In this document: positions 35,617 through 48,000 of the stretch, in pieces
Layout of the letters: every line of letters begins with the position of its first letter
How positions within the stretch are numbered: position 1 is the stretch's first letter
Assembly: GCF_042242105.1 (NCBI RefSeq)
Contig: NC_092013.1
Location: 19,026,618 to 19,090,617 of the forward strand
Direction: 5' to 3'
DNA from: Pempheris klunzingeri
Taxonomy: Eukaryota > Chordata > Actinopteri > Acropomatiformes > Pempheridae
Length of the DNA: 64,000 bases
The notes under the pieces: generated by a model
The model's input: only the letters and a program-made list of their open reading frames with translations
Told to the model about the DNA's origin: nothing
Database searches by the model: none
Position numbers and translations under genes: made by a program

Positions 35617-38600
35617 GTACTGGTATGATTGACACCTGCATATCCATCTAGAGTAGATGAATTTTAAACAACTAAAAGCTTCCACCACAGCATGGATAGA
35701 GGCAATACAACTTAAAACATCAACAGCTATTTCATTTCCTGTAACTTATTGTAAAAGCCAGATAAATCTAAAATAAAACTCTAAAGAAGAAAAGAGTCAA
35801 CGACGTGCATCTTTTCTTCCCTTTCTATTCAGTCAACACACCATCACATTGCATCCTCTACTCAAGCAACTCTGTTGCTCAGAATAATCACTCTGATTGT
35901 TAGTAATAATGAAGTGTTCACTGTGTGTCTTTCAATTATCAGCACTCGGTCTAATTCAAACATCCGCTCTTCTACCTCAGTTGATTTGAAGATGGCTAAA
36001 CTGCTTCCATAACTTTACACAGAAGTTGTAATTCACAGGCGGAATAGATCTCTCAACCACAGGCCAGTGAGGCATGCAAACAGCTGCACTTTGACTTTTT
36101 CTAGTCACTCTTACCTTGATTGCTTCCAAATATCCTGTTCGTGATTGTGCATCAACTTTTTTTTTAACGAAAGCTCTGTTAGAGGTAAATACTAATTAGC
36201 ACCTCCATTGCGAGTCCATATGGATGGGTAGGTTTGCAGCCAAGAACTAACGCAAATGTTTTCTTTTCTTTTCTTTTTCTACCCCCGGAAGTGATGGTCT
36301 GACTTTCACAGTCTATCCCCAGCTGCTGCTGATAGGAAAATGGCTGCTCTGTTGCAGAGTGTAACGAAGGAATGGTGTTATAAATCCATGACCTTCATCT
36401 AAGACTCAGAACAATCAACATGCCAATCAACGTATGGCTGACACGGCCATTCTCTGTTGCTTCAGAAAGAGATGCCAAGAGCAGTTCGTCTTACAGTGGT
36501 AAACGTTCGACTTGTCAAAGATGTCCATGTTGTCAAATACCCAGGTACCGAAGAAACTGAGAATTTACTAGACAAAGGCACAAAAAAATACCCTTTACAA
36601 GTTGGCGTTGGTCCATGATGATCAGCGCAATACGGGGGATGACTGTGAGGGAAAAGACTGATGTTGGTTTTCTTATGCGGCTCTCTTCAATATTTGGTGC
36701 CAAGAAATGGGCATTGTCTGCATGCCAAGCGGAATCTCAATGAGACAAAAAGGGGGTGATGTCGTGGATGCAGCATGGCAGAGCCCACCACGGAGGGGGG
36801 AGGAGAGTATTGGCAGCCAAGCAATGAGAGGATGCCATGTCAGAAAGGGGGTATGATACCAAACAATAAGGTATGGTGGCATATCTTGCTGCCAGATGTT
36901 CAGTGCAGTGTCCGTGCTACGTGAGCTAGGTGGTCACACATCTAGAGAAAGGTCCATTGTTCCATAAGCAGACTTTGTCCATATGTCAGTCAAGTGGTTA
37001 AGTTTTGTATGAATTTCATCCCCTGTGATGCATCCTGTTTAATAAACTCAGGTCAGCAGGAGTTTTTGTCCGTCCGTGCGGCTGACTCAGTCTGCCGTGC
37101 CTCTTCACTTGCGGTAACTGTCTTGACGTCTTTATTTTCCACTTGATTGTTATTTCAACGGAGCACCAAATAACTGAGCTATCCTTCATGTTTCCTCACA
37201 AAAAGCACTTGCAAATTTAATCCAGAAGAGTAATTCTGTCCTGTCTACTTATACATATATGACTGAGATTGAGTGCATTAAAGTTTCAGCATGTGCTCTA
37301 ATTTCTAATGTGTGGCGCCAAGAAACTTGAGGATTGAGGATTTTTTTTTTTTTTATGCATGAAGTCATTTCTTCAGTTTTAAGTTCTTTATTTTTGTCGT
37401 GTTTCTGTTTCCTCTTTTTTCTGTTGCTGTGGCATTTCTTTCCAAAAATACATTTTCCTTTGAAGTATAAGATGAGCTCAAACATTAAACACTAAAACCT
37501 CCTCAAAATCAAAGATTAAATTTGAATAAAGAATTATTTTTTATTTCACATCATCTTGCGAGTCCTTATAGTCATATCATGTCCCCTTGTGTGGTTCCAG
37601 ACCATTAAAGCTATGTGGCTACACAGTTCAATACCGGGTGTTAATCAGAGAGGAAATGGCCCCCTACAGTATGTCAGGGTGCCATTAGATGAACTGGCTT
37701 TGGTTTTAGGGTGTCAGGTCAAAAAAGAGAAGGCCTTATAAATGGCATGAGAAGATACATTAAAATACACATTTTACTATGTTCTCTGCTGTGGGTGTTT
37801 ATGATCGGTAGTTGTGTTGTGTATTTTACAGTTTGCTTCTTAATACATGCAGTATCATGATATTCAAAATTCTCCTAATATAGAATTCAATTCTATAATT
37901 ATGCAAATAACTGCTATTTTTTTTTACAGCATAATGACGGTTTTAAACATGTTTATTTTACATGATATTTTCATTATCCTGGGAGATGAGCTGTAATGGC
38001 AGATTCTGGACTAAGTAATAATTTACACAGCTACTTAAGCTAATGATGATGACTTTGAAAATATTTTCATATGTATTCCATATGTGGAGTGTTTTTAAGT
38101 GCTAGATTGCAGGCTTTGTTTATTGCACGTTGATTTATTGGAGTGATGAGGCTACATACTACAAGACTTGTTGTTTGTGGTGAATATTTGATTACAGGCT
38201 GTGGAAGTTTCCTATCTTTGGCCTTGTAGGTCATATCCATATTCTTTTGTATTTACCACAAGAGAAGTACGACACATCTGGATGTGGATCTTCCCAATGC
38301 GCACAATGACGTTCTCAAGACGCCAGGGTAAAAAAATGTCTTTTTGAGCACTTTTTGTGGTTCGTTTTAGTCAAAGTTAGCAGCTTGATGTCAATGCAAT
38401 GAACGCCTTTAAGTTTAGACGATCACAGGAGGGTGTTTGAAAGTTTGTACTGAGAACTATGGTCATACGTGGCTCCGTCCCATCACAGGAAACCTGCCAA
38501 TCTAATGTTCCACACAGGTTCATACAAATGCCAGGATGCTGTTGGAACATCTGGACGTTTCAGATGTTATTCTCAAAGTGGGGCTCAAAACTAGAACAGT

Positions 38601-40608
38601 TCTAAATTGCTGTTAATGTAAAACAAATATTGTCAAAAGATCAAATCGGATCAAATGCTGTTTATAGCCCGTGAATCAGCTTTGCTAGCAAGCAGGAAGG
38701 GTTGAATGTGTGTATGCAGTGTGACCTGATAAAAGCAACATCCACAACAAAAAGAGACTTTGATCCTGGTAACCACAGAGTCACTCTAACCATGGGGAGG
38801 AGAGAAACGCAAATAGCGGAGGATATGGCTTTCCAAACAACATGTCATCAAGCAGCACAGCAAGTTCATCTGAGGAGAACTGTGGGGGAGGAGGAAATAA
38901 GTTCATTTTCTCTCTGTCTGCCCATCCTCCATGCGCCCTCCCCTTTTTTTTTTTTGTCATTCACCCTATCTGTACAGTACAGTATGCCATAATCTGTCGT
39001 TATCACACAATCAAACACAAGCCCAAAAGCTGACTCGACTATATGCAAACAAAACCACACACAACTGCACGCAAAGTAGCATGTGCCAAAATGTTTACAC
39101 AGTAAGTTCGCAATGAGTCTGGTTCATATAAGAGAGTAGGCTGTGAAGTATCGAAAATGTTTTTGCAAATGTAACAAAATGGAATATTAATGTTTTTTTT
39201 ATATAGTTTTCACGCTTCTTGTGGTTAAAAGAAACTCAAACAAACTGAAAAGACTTGATCTGAAACCGAGGCCGTGCAATCTTACAATACAAGCCCTTTC
39301 ATGTATAGAACAATGCTTGCAACAGAGGGATCTGGTTCATACTGGTTTGTGAACAAGTCTATCAAACACTTCAGAAAACGATGCAAGCTGCCTGTATGAT
39401 GTGCAAACTGCACATTACGCTGTGGTGTACTCTTTTTCATTTTGAGGTGAATTACATGGCGAACAGTAGCCACAGTACAGCTGAAGAATTTTTATGTTGT
39501 TTCTGGTGCCGTTTTCTCACACCTACATAGCAATCCTGCAACACAGAAACCAAATGTTTAATAAAAAAAAAAAAGTGCTAAAAGCCTATTACCTCTGAGA
39601 ATTTCCTGTTTGAAACATAGAGGTAATAATCACTTTTAATTGGGTGTAGTTTGTTTGTTCTAGCCACTGGGGTTGATGTGTGTTCAGGCTTCGACTTACT
39701 GTAAATCATACTTAAATGTTGCTTTTTACTACAGTCCTGTACTTTAAGAGGCGGTAACACAACCACTATGATGTATTTGTACTCGGGCATGTTTTATCCA
39801 ACAGTGCTATGCAAACAGGCTGCTCATTACAGTTACTACATACAAATGCTTTGATCGTGATTTTTTAAAAATGTGTTTAACTGAAGAAACAACATTATTC
39901 AAACCGAAATCTCAGTGCGACTCAGTCGAACAGAAACGGTGGAGATTATTTAGGCATTGTGTTCGGTGCAAGCAAAGGAGACACGTGTACAGTGTGGAGG
40001 GTGACAGTAAAAGAAAGAACAAAACGAATAAAGGGAGACTTGAGTGCAAAGAGGAATATCAAGGCCCAAACAGAAGCAGAATCAAAAAATGAGAAATACC
40101 TGGAGGTGAGTGAGCTAGAGTTCACCCGCAGAGAATTAGGCGATGGTGGAGGAAAAAAAAAAGAGAGGAAAAAAAAAAAAGGTGGGTTTGAAATGAGACA
40201 AGAATGCATTTCCACATCCCTCTCTTTCGCCTGCAAGACGAGGGAAAGGCTGAGTAGTGTACCAGCAAGCAACCCCACTTGAACAGGGGCTGGGGCTTGA
40301 GAGCAGTTTCTGGGCCATGCCCTCCTCTCTCCCTGCCCACTTTTGCCCCGCTGCCAAGAGGGAGAGACAGCAAGGAGAAAGGGAGGAAGGAAAAGAAATC
40401 ATGAAGTCACAAAACAGTGCTTACATGCGCCTACAAAAGATATGAAATCCACCTGGAATATGCATAAAAGCAGACTGGGGCTTTGCTTTGCGGTGAAGTC
40501 ACAGAGTTCACTCAGTTAACTCGCCGCACAAAGGGGAGCAGTCACATGAACTGTAGATTATGTGTCATCAAATAGACATCTCACTTGACTGTAGGATTAG
40601 GGGCTGAG

Positions 40609-40660
40609 AGGGGGGGGTGTGGGGGGGGGAGAAACAGAGAGAGAGAGAGACAAACAGAGA
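40609..40660 (+). repeat. G-run and (GA)n low-complexity tract
   Basis: Runs of seven and nine G (GGGGGGGTGTGGGGGGGGG) are followed by AGAAACAGAGAGAGAGAGAG. With the preceding 'ggggctgagag' this meets the usual G-quadruplex pattern. Confidence 0.6.
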
Positions 40661-43600
40661 AATAAGCTCGGGTAACGGAATCAGAAGTGAGTACTTACAT
40701 GCTGTCTTGTCACAAAGCCAAAAGGTTTGACAGATTTATCTACAGTTGGCCAAACATTTCAGTGCCAGATATTCCTGAAGCATTTCAGAGCAAATGAGTT
40801 AAAGGCTTCTCTCAGAGCCATGCAGTAAAGTCTTTTGTCAGCAGTTGGCATCATTCCCAGGTAGTACATGCCTCATACTGTAGTTCCCATTTTCGGTAGT
40901 CACTCTTTAGTTGTTCTGCACCTGCCTGTGTTTTTGTTCGGATGAGCTGCAAAGTCTGTAGAAAAGAATGGCAACCTCTGAGTTTCTGATTTAATTCGAT
41001 TGTTCTCATGAATGAAAGGCAGTGTTTACTGTCAATACAGCAAACCAAACAAGTGGTCTGGGATGTTTATCGCAATACATCCTCAAGTAACAAAATGAGG
41101 GCAAGGGAAGGGTCAATCTCTGGGAACAAGCAAATCCAAAGATAACGTAATTGCCACGGATTATCACAGAGAAATCAAAAACATTAATCCCAATGTGCGA
41201 CTCCCGAGTAAGGCACAACGCTTTAATTTTCAAACATTGTCCACGCCAGAGTGCCGCAGACACTCACCAGTATCTTTCCTCAGGCAATATCCAAGACAGC
41301 TTCCTGTGTGACGTCACATCACTGCCATTTTTCAAGAAATAATTCCCATACCTATACTTAAAATCCTTTCCCCTTCCTCATGCAGTCTTCTTTCCAGTAC
41401 AATTCTGTACATGTTCTTGAAGATTTTGTAGTTCAAATGAGCAAAAAAAGAAAAGAAAAAAAAAGCAAGCATGAATCACTGCGTCCGCATCTCAGGCAGG
41501 TCGGAGAAGAGGATATCAGAGCAGAGGAGAGGAGCTGCAAACTCTCCTTTGCCAACCTCAAGTCTGTGTCTCTCTCTTCCTGCTCGCAAACACTGAGCTT
41601 GTAAAAGTTTCAGCTGCAAGAGCTTGGGCCAGCCTCCACTGGCACCGATTCAAGAGATCACTGCCTGTTTCAGAAAAACGGAGGGGACAAGTCTGAGAGG
41701 GGAGTGCTGGCTCTTTGCAGTCTCTCTCCCGCCACCCTCTGTGTCTCTCTCTGGGACTCAGGGCAGTGACCGCTCTCAAGATTTTTACTCTCTGGTCTCA
41801 GGGTAATGCCAGCCTGGGGCAGCTCAGTCGTTACGGCATCTGTTAGAGATCCATGGCAGTCTGGATTGCTCCAATGAGGCTGGTCTGAATCACAGACACC
41901 CAGAGAGTAGGAAATGCAAGCTTCAGCACTATTTCCTGGATACTTTGTCCTCCATTTCAGATGTGTGTCAAGCTCTCACGAGGCTCAGCGCTGCTTGTGT
42001 TACAGTTCACACAAGGTTCTGGCTGCTTTGCTTTTATTTCTGCTCCGAGTGGCTCAGGGATTCTCAGCTAACCCTCCGTGTTGCTTCCTTCTTGACACTT
42101 TATAGTTGTCCAAATGTGCCTTTTTTTTTCTTTTGCCACAGTTTTAAAGGCAGTTTTTGAATATAATGCACACACTCAAACAGCAAATGGTTCCAAAAAT
42201 ACAAAGTAATTTATCTTTTCCTAGTGTTATTCCATGAGTAAGCTCTCCCTCTTATGCTGTGCCTGCTTTGTCGTATCTTTGTAATGTGGAGGACACAGTC
42301 CTTTGAGCACTGTGTAACAGGGCGGGAAAGAGATTTGTGCTTCAAGTTGTTTTTACCCCACTGTGCCCGAAAGTAATTATGGTCCAAACTGATAATATGT
42401 TAAAAGATTATTTACGAATTCTGAAATTAACGTGACACCATCTTTCTTTTCTGTCCCCTGGTAGACTAAAAGCTGTGCAAGGTTGTAAATTACTGCTGGA
42501 ATCCTTCACATAGCTATCTACACAACGGGGAGGGGTGTAAAGGTCACACAACCTACTACTGTAAACATTATGAGAAACAACTACTTCTTCTCTGAGTATA
42601 CATATAAAACCACTGTTGTCTTTGGCAGGTAAGGAGCATACTGTACATACAGAAGGCTGCCAAATACTTAATATTATGTAGAAACATGCTCTTACAGCTG
42701 TTTGATTCAACAGACGGTGCATCAATTAGTACGAAACTCAAAAATGGTCCATACGTGACAAAACCCCTCAGATTATCAGTGTGCTCTTATGTAGCTCATT
42801 GGTCACATATTAAGAATTGCTTAAGTTAGTAACATTAGCTTGGCCGACGTGGACAAAGTGCCTCTAATGAAAACGTAGCCATGTCTGACAATGTATAGCT
42901 GAGCCTCACACGCTCACCCTCAGGATAAGATTTAGCCCTTTTTTTCCTCTGAACCAGTGTGAAGGATCTAAGAATAGTAAACTTGTCGTTTATCAAGACG
43001 TGACCTTGTTGACTCAACAGTGTGAGACTGCGAGTTACATTTTGTCAGACTATTTTGGCTCCTGAATAGCATCTTTCCATTTATAATGAATGATCGAGAC
43101 CTCCTGCCATTGTCTTCTTTTGTACCCTTCCACCTTCCTTGAAACAATCCTTCCTTTGGGGATAGATTCATTTACCCCAGATTTTCCTGTTTCATCTACA
43201 TTGTTTGTCCTTCCTGAGATATGGGCCCGCTCTGAGTTGATGATTCACCCGGCTTTACAGTGCCAGCGGGTTCACGTCCTCAACGACGTGCTGTTTCACC
43301 ACTGAGCCCATGGGTGAACTAAAATATCATCATCGTACCCCCTCCCCAAACACAGGTCACTGCCACTGGAAGCTTACCTTTATGTATTTAACATAATTCT
43401 TCCTGGCTTAGTGTTTGCACAACTGCTGTGAATGGTCCCCGTATCACCATAACTTTGATTGATATGTTTTCATTTCATTCAGGCTTGTTGTTACAGTTGT
43501 TGGTATAGTAAGAGCTGGTTTTACAGCCTCTCTGGTATACTACTGCTGCTTCTCATTGCTTCAACAATGTTTACCATATTGGTCGCAGTAATAAAACACA

Positions 43601-44651
43601 ACTGACATGAAAAATGGACTGGAAACACAGTGCGCAGTATGGTGAGAAACACACTGTAGCGTCTGTCTCTTTAAGATCTTGATGGCTTCTCCGCTGCTCC
43701 CTTGAGGTCGCTGGCCTTCCTTAGGCCGCCTGCCAACTGCCATGTTACTGTCAAGCGTTTGCAGAAATGCCAGCAAAGCCATTAGTCCAGACCCTTTTCA
43801 GCAGTCAGCAGACTGGACAGCGTGAGCAGCACGGAGATGCGGAGAGAGAAAAACAGTCTAAAACTACAAAACACAATGCTTTTCCTTCTTTATTTCCTCT
43901 TTATCACGTGTTATTGTACACTTCAGCTGTGATTACTCTCCTCCCATCTCCACTTGGGAGCTTTGAGACTGCAACCAGACTGGACTGAGATATGTTTGAG
44001 GTTGTAGAAAACCACCGTAGCCGTGGATAGTTGTGTTTTCAACATATCAGAATATTCCTGCACATGGTTTAATCAGCTGTTTTTTGAAAAGTGTTGTATT
44101 CAACTACAGTACCTCCATGTGCCCCCTGGTGCCTCACAGCTGCTGCTTACATTGTTTTTTTTGTTTTTTTTTGTCTCTTGGGGTACAGCAGCATCTGGTG
44201 GCTGCCTGAGGAAATCGCACTTTGTTTGTAATAATGCCGCTTGTGTTTTAATCTGTTGATTTAGAGAAGTTCACATGCCACTCAACCTGCATCATCCTGC
44301 TTCACGCTCTCAGTGCATACTTGGTTAAAGACACACCATCCAGCCGCTCCATGGGAGCAAAGGGAGATCGTGTTATTAGCTGTAGCTGTCAAAGAGAAGA
44401 GAATCTTCCTTTTTCACTTTTTTCTACCTGCGTAGCATGCTTCCTAGTTTGTCTGGAATTTAAGTGAGATACGTTCTGGACATAAACCACTCTCTGTAGT
44501 CATTGTGTATTGGTTCATTTATACACACGTGAATTAAAGTCATACCTGTCAGCCTGAATTTTACACATAAACAAGTCATATTTATTTTTCTTGGGAACCT
44601 CCACAGCTTTTCTATAAAAATCCTAGAAATGCTCACAGATGGCGAGTAGCT

Positions 44652-44665
44652 GATTAGAGTAATCC
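44652..44665. promoter_or_regulatory. Paired CRX/OTX-like sites upstream of tulp1
   Basis: GATTAGAGTAATCC contains GATTA and TAATC as inverted half-sites three bases apart; the right-hand one reads TAATCC, the core bound by CRX and OTX2. It lies about 190 bases upstream of the likely first tulp1 exon. A site with CRE-like 'agacgtcaggtca' and an E-box 'catgtg' are found nearby at about 44738-44757. Photoreceptor genes, of which TULP1 is one, are commonly controlled by CRX. Binding here is inference. Confidence 0.4.
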
Positions 44666-44799
44666 CAGTTGAAGGGTCGGGCGTCCTGGTTGTGTGGTAG
44701 TCGGTGGGGGGACCTGTTGCTTTGTTAAAAATCCTCTTAGACGTCAGGTCATGTGACCCCTTTGTGGGTTACAGGATGTGTGAGGAGCCTTGTGGGCAT

Positions 44800-44858
44800 T
44801 CATAAGCTGGATGGAGAGAGTCACACTGCTGCCTAGAAACACCACAACATTACCATGG
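44800..44858 (+). promoter_or_regulatory. tulp1: Candidate tulp1 5' UTR exon
   Basis: The stretch ends CAACATTACCATG followed by the strong donor GTGAGAG, so an exon may end at 44856-44858. It would join an acceptor such as 'ttctcattaag' (ending 44980) before the coding ATG at 45017. If the ATG in this exon is used, it opens only a very short frame. The upstream limit is unknown. Confidence 0.35.
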
Positions 44859-45016
44859 TGAGAGAGTGCATTCATTATTATCTTCAAACTGATTCACCTT
44901 TACATGCAGGTTTAAATGCAGTGTTTTACAGTGGATGTTCTCCTCTCAGTACAGTCTCTGTCTCGTGTTTTCTCATTAAGACCAAAATCTGGATGTAACC
45001 TCTTCACACATGAACC

Positions 45017-48000
45017 ATGCCCCTGCACAGTCACACCGTGAAAGAGGCCTGGACACACGACAGGTATGTCAGCACAACCACACAACAACAACACTGAAGT
45101 TTGCCAATGAGTTTGTCATCCAAGCATTTTATCCTCTTTGTGAGTTCCATTTGTCATACCTGAGGCCTTGTGGTTTTCTGGATGGTTGTCACTGCTTTAG
45201 CACCACCCACTTTCCACTGGTACAAGCCAAGTAGTGCTAAACCAATAAGTGTCACGGGAAAGGTTAAAATGTTGCTGTGAGGCACACTTACTTGTGCTCA
45301 TACCTGTGTCACCTGCGTGATCTGTTCATGTAAGCACGACACTTTGTACCACAGAGCTCGCTGGGCAACAGGAAGCATATGATGAGACGATATTGGCACT
45401 TTTGTCTTGGATTGAAGGATAGATTGATTAACTGATTAATAATTGTTTCTTGTTCCTGATGGTTTTCTGATGTAAATATTTGCTGGTTTCTTTGTCTTCT
45501 ATGATATTAAACTAAATAACTTTGGGTTTTGTACTGTTAAACAAAACAAGCAATATGAATATGCCAACTTGGGCCTCAGAAAACTGCGATGGACCTTTTA
45601 GAATAACACCCAGATCACTCATGTAAAAGCAAGTGATTCAAATTATATGCTGTTTAGCAAAATACATTAAGTATTTTGTTGACACCAAAATGAATCACTT
45701 GCAATAAATGAATGAATAAGGGAATTGCTAATATAATAAATCACAGCTAAGTTACTAATATCATCAAATTTTGCTGATAACATAACATTGTTTTTGCTCC
45801 AGGAGTGAAGACGATGATGACTCTCATTCATCCCCGCAGCTGCATATTCAGGTACGTCCTTTACTTGCATTACATTTTCAAAAAAATATAAAATCCTGTT
45901 CCATCTAATGAAACTGGTGGCCGTCTGAGCCACAGTAGGTGTGTAGGAAAGACAATAACATCTTCTGACAGCTTCTCTGAGGCTGACATGAGTATGCTGG
46001 ACGCAAACATGAGTTTTAGGTCTCCAGACAGTGGACACACGTGATAAACACGTCTTCTCCCTCCTCCCAAGCCTTTGTTGGTTTGTCCCCTTGACGTGTT
46101 TCAACACAGCAGATGGCTTTACACATAAATCCTATTAACAACTTTCTGCTGATGGAGACGCAGTGAGCACAGGGCTGTCTCACTCTTTCATTATCTCCTC
46201 TGAGAAGCCTGCTTTTTTATTTTCTAACCTCTGAAGAAACGCAGTGGCAGAGCTGAAGTCAGAGGCCACGTCATGTCTGCCGAGAAGGTAAAAAGGTTGT
46301 GGGTTGTCGCTTTGTGGGATTTAAAAATTGTCTTTATTACTATTAACGTTCAAAGAAGATCACTTCACGGTGTTCACTCAGCTGTTTTGTGATGACATGT
46401 AATGATATTTGGAGAGTCACATCTAAGGGATGACAAAAGTTACTTAATTAATACTCAAATAACACTTTTGCTGTTGTTACACAACAGTATTGACAGTTAG
46501 TCTGCCCATACAGGGTTTAGAGTTGGTTTGCAATGCAGTCATGAGATATTTTCAGTCATTTTTTTTGCCTTGTGTGTACTTTGTGATGTAGTAAACTTAT
46601 TTATTTTCGTTATTTTAATCTGAATCAAAGACATTTAGAAGAATGATTACGTAGGAGATGATGTCTGACCCACATCTGATGTAACTGCTCTCTTCCATCA
46701 GAGTAAGACAGGCTATCCAAGAGAGACATTAAACAGACATTAGACATTTAAAACTGGAAAGCATCTCTCAAGGCAGCTACAGCCTGGACTACCGTTGTGT
46801 CTACCATTAAGTTGCATCTCGATTGACAATGACCCTGTTTTATTGGAGACCTTCTGCTGAGCAACGCATCTACAGAGACACGCTTTAGGGATTGAAGGCA
46901 CTCAGTAATCCAGTCACCCAAACCAGTAATAGTGCTACAGTGGTGACGTCGAAACCAAACGCAACAGCAAAAGTATTCCCTTACTTATGTCTGCTCTGTT
47001 TTTTTTTTCTAGCATTGCCATTAACAGTGTATCAACAATTAACTTTTTAGCTAATAGACAAGCAGATTTTGCATTTTCAAATGTAGAAAAATGTAGGTCA
47101 AGATCTTTGCTCCTTTTATCCAATAATGGTGACTATTGGATCATAATTTCAGAAATCTGTTCATTAAATTCAAAGATAAAGTTCAATAATTAGGCAAAAT
47201 ATATCACATCATTTGAAAACACTTTGTGGTAACAGCAAGACAAAATCATTTTCCTGTGATTTTTCAAAGGTTTGAAATGTTTAACCCAGCTTCTGTCAAC
47301 AGTATCAGCAATATAACAAATATGTTAATTTGGGTAGGCTGTGAAATGACATTTTACAGCTTTAATACAGCATTTCATTACATATGACATGTCAAATCTG
47401 CTGCCATTACTCTGTAGTTGTGGACACAAATAGATCTCCATCGATACAGGATCTACATCTAATAGGATTACCTTTACTGTCTCCGCTGGCTGCAATCACA
47501 CTGACCTCCTTCTCTGTGACTTGGAACAGTGACACACTGTTCCTGTCAGAGGTTTACTTATAAAGTGTTTGTTAAAAACAGAACTGGGTTCCATTTTTAT
47601 ACCTTTTAACATGGTTAACAAGGTATAAAAAAAAAAAAAGGTAACATAGTTATTTTATATGAAACATCTGGTAAACAAAAATCATCATATTGAGAAATGC
47701 TTGTAAGAACGCATAACTGGATATTATGTGGAAGGACTAAAGGCCGGGAGTTTCAGCCCACGTTGGACATTAAGCTTGTGTCTAGACTGCCGAGATGAAA
47801 GCTTGTATTGCAGGTGATGACGAAAGAACAGAAATTTGAAGAGTTATGAAGACATACATTTAGGCAAAATATGCACAAAATGTAATTTATTTTAAGTACA
47901 GAACAGACAAAAGAAAATTATTGACAAGAGTCAATAAATGTACAGTAAACTTTCAAATACTTTTCTTTTCCCTACATTTTCTGACCCCCCTTGTATTGTC

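Larger units (their letters stand above)
33900..44600. other. Long gene-poor region between the let-7 pair and tulp1
   Basis: No protein-coding exon chain is recognised in about 10.7 kb. The primary let-7 transcript must start somewhere to the right of 33.85 kb on the - strand, so part of this region is probably its 5' portion or promoter. The more G+C-rich, CpG-bearing stretch at about 40.1-42.0 kb is one possible start. A conserved-looking block lies near 34.9-35.5 kb and a telomere-like tract at 35590-35616. Purine-rich low complexity occurs near 40140-40180 and 40609-40660. Open frames here (all under about 120 codons) have no recognisable features. Confidence 0.45.

Noticed and set aside
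35970-35985. Third let-7 copy
   Set aside because: 'ctacctcagtt' gives a partial seed on the - strand, but the rest of the mature sequence and a complementary arm are missing.
41816-41900. tRNA-derived SINE or tRNA gene
   Set aside because: 'gcagctcagtcgttacgg' resembles a tRNA A box, but no matching B box or cloverleaf could be built.
45667-46107. 146-codon - strand open frame
   Set aside because: It covers exon 2 of tulp1 on the opposite strand and resembles nothing.
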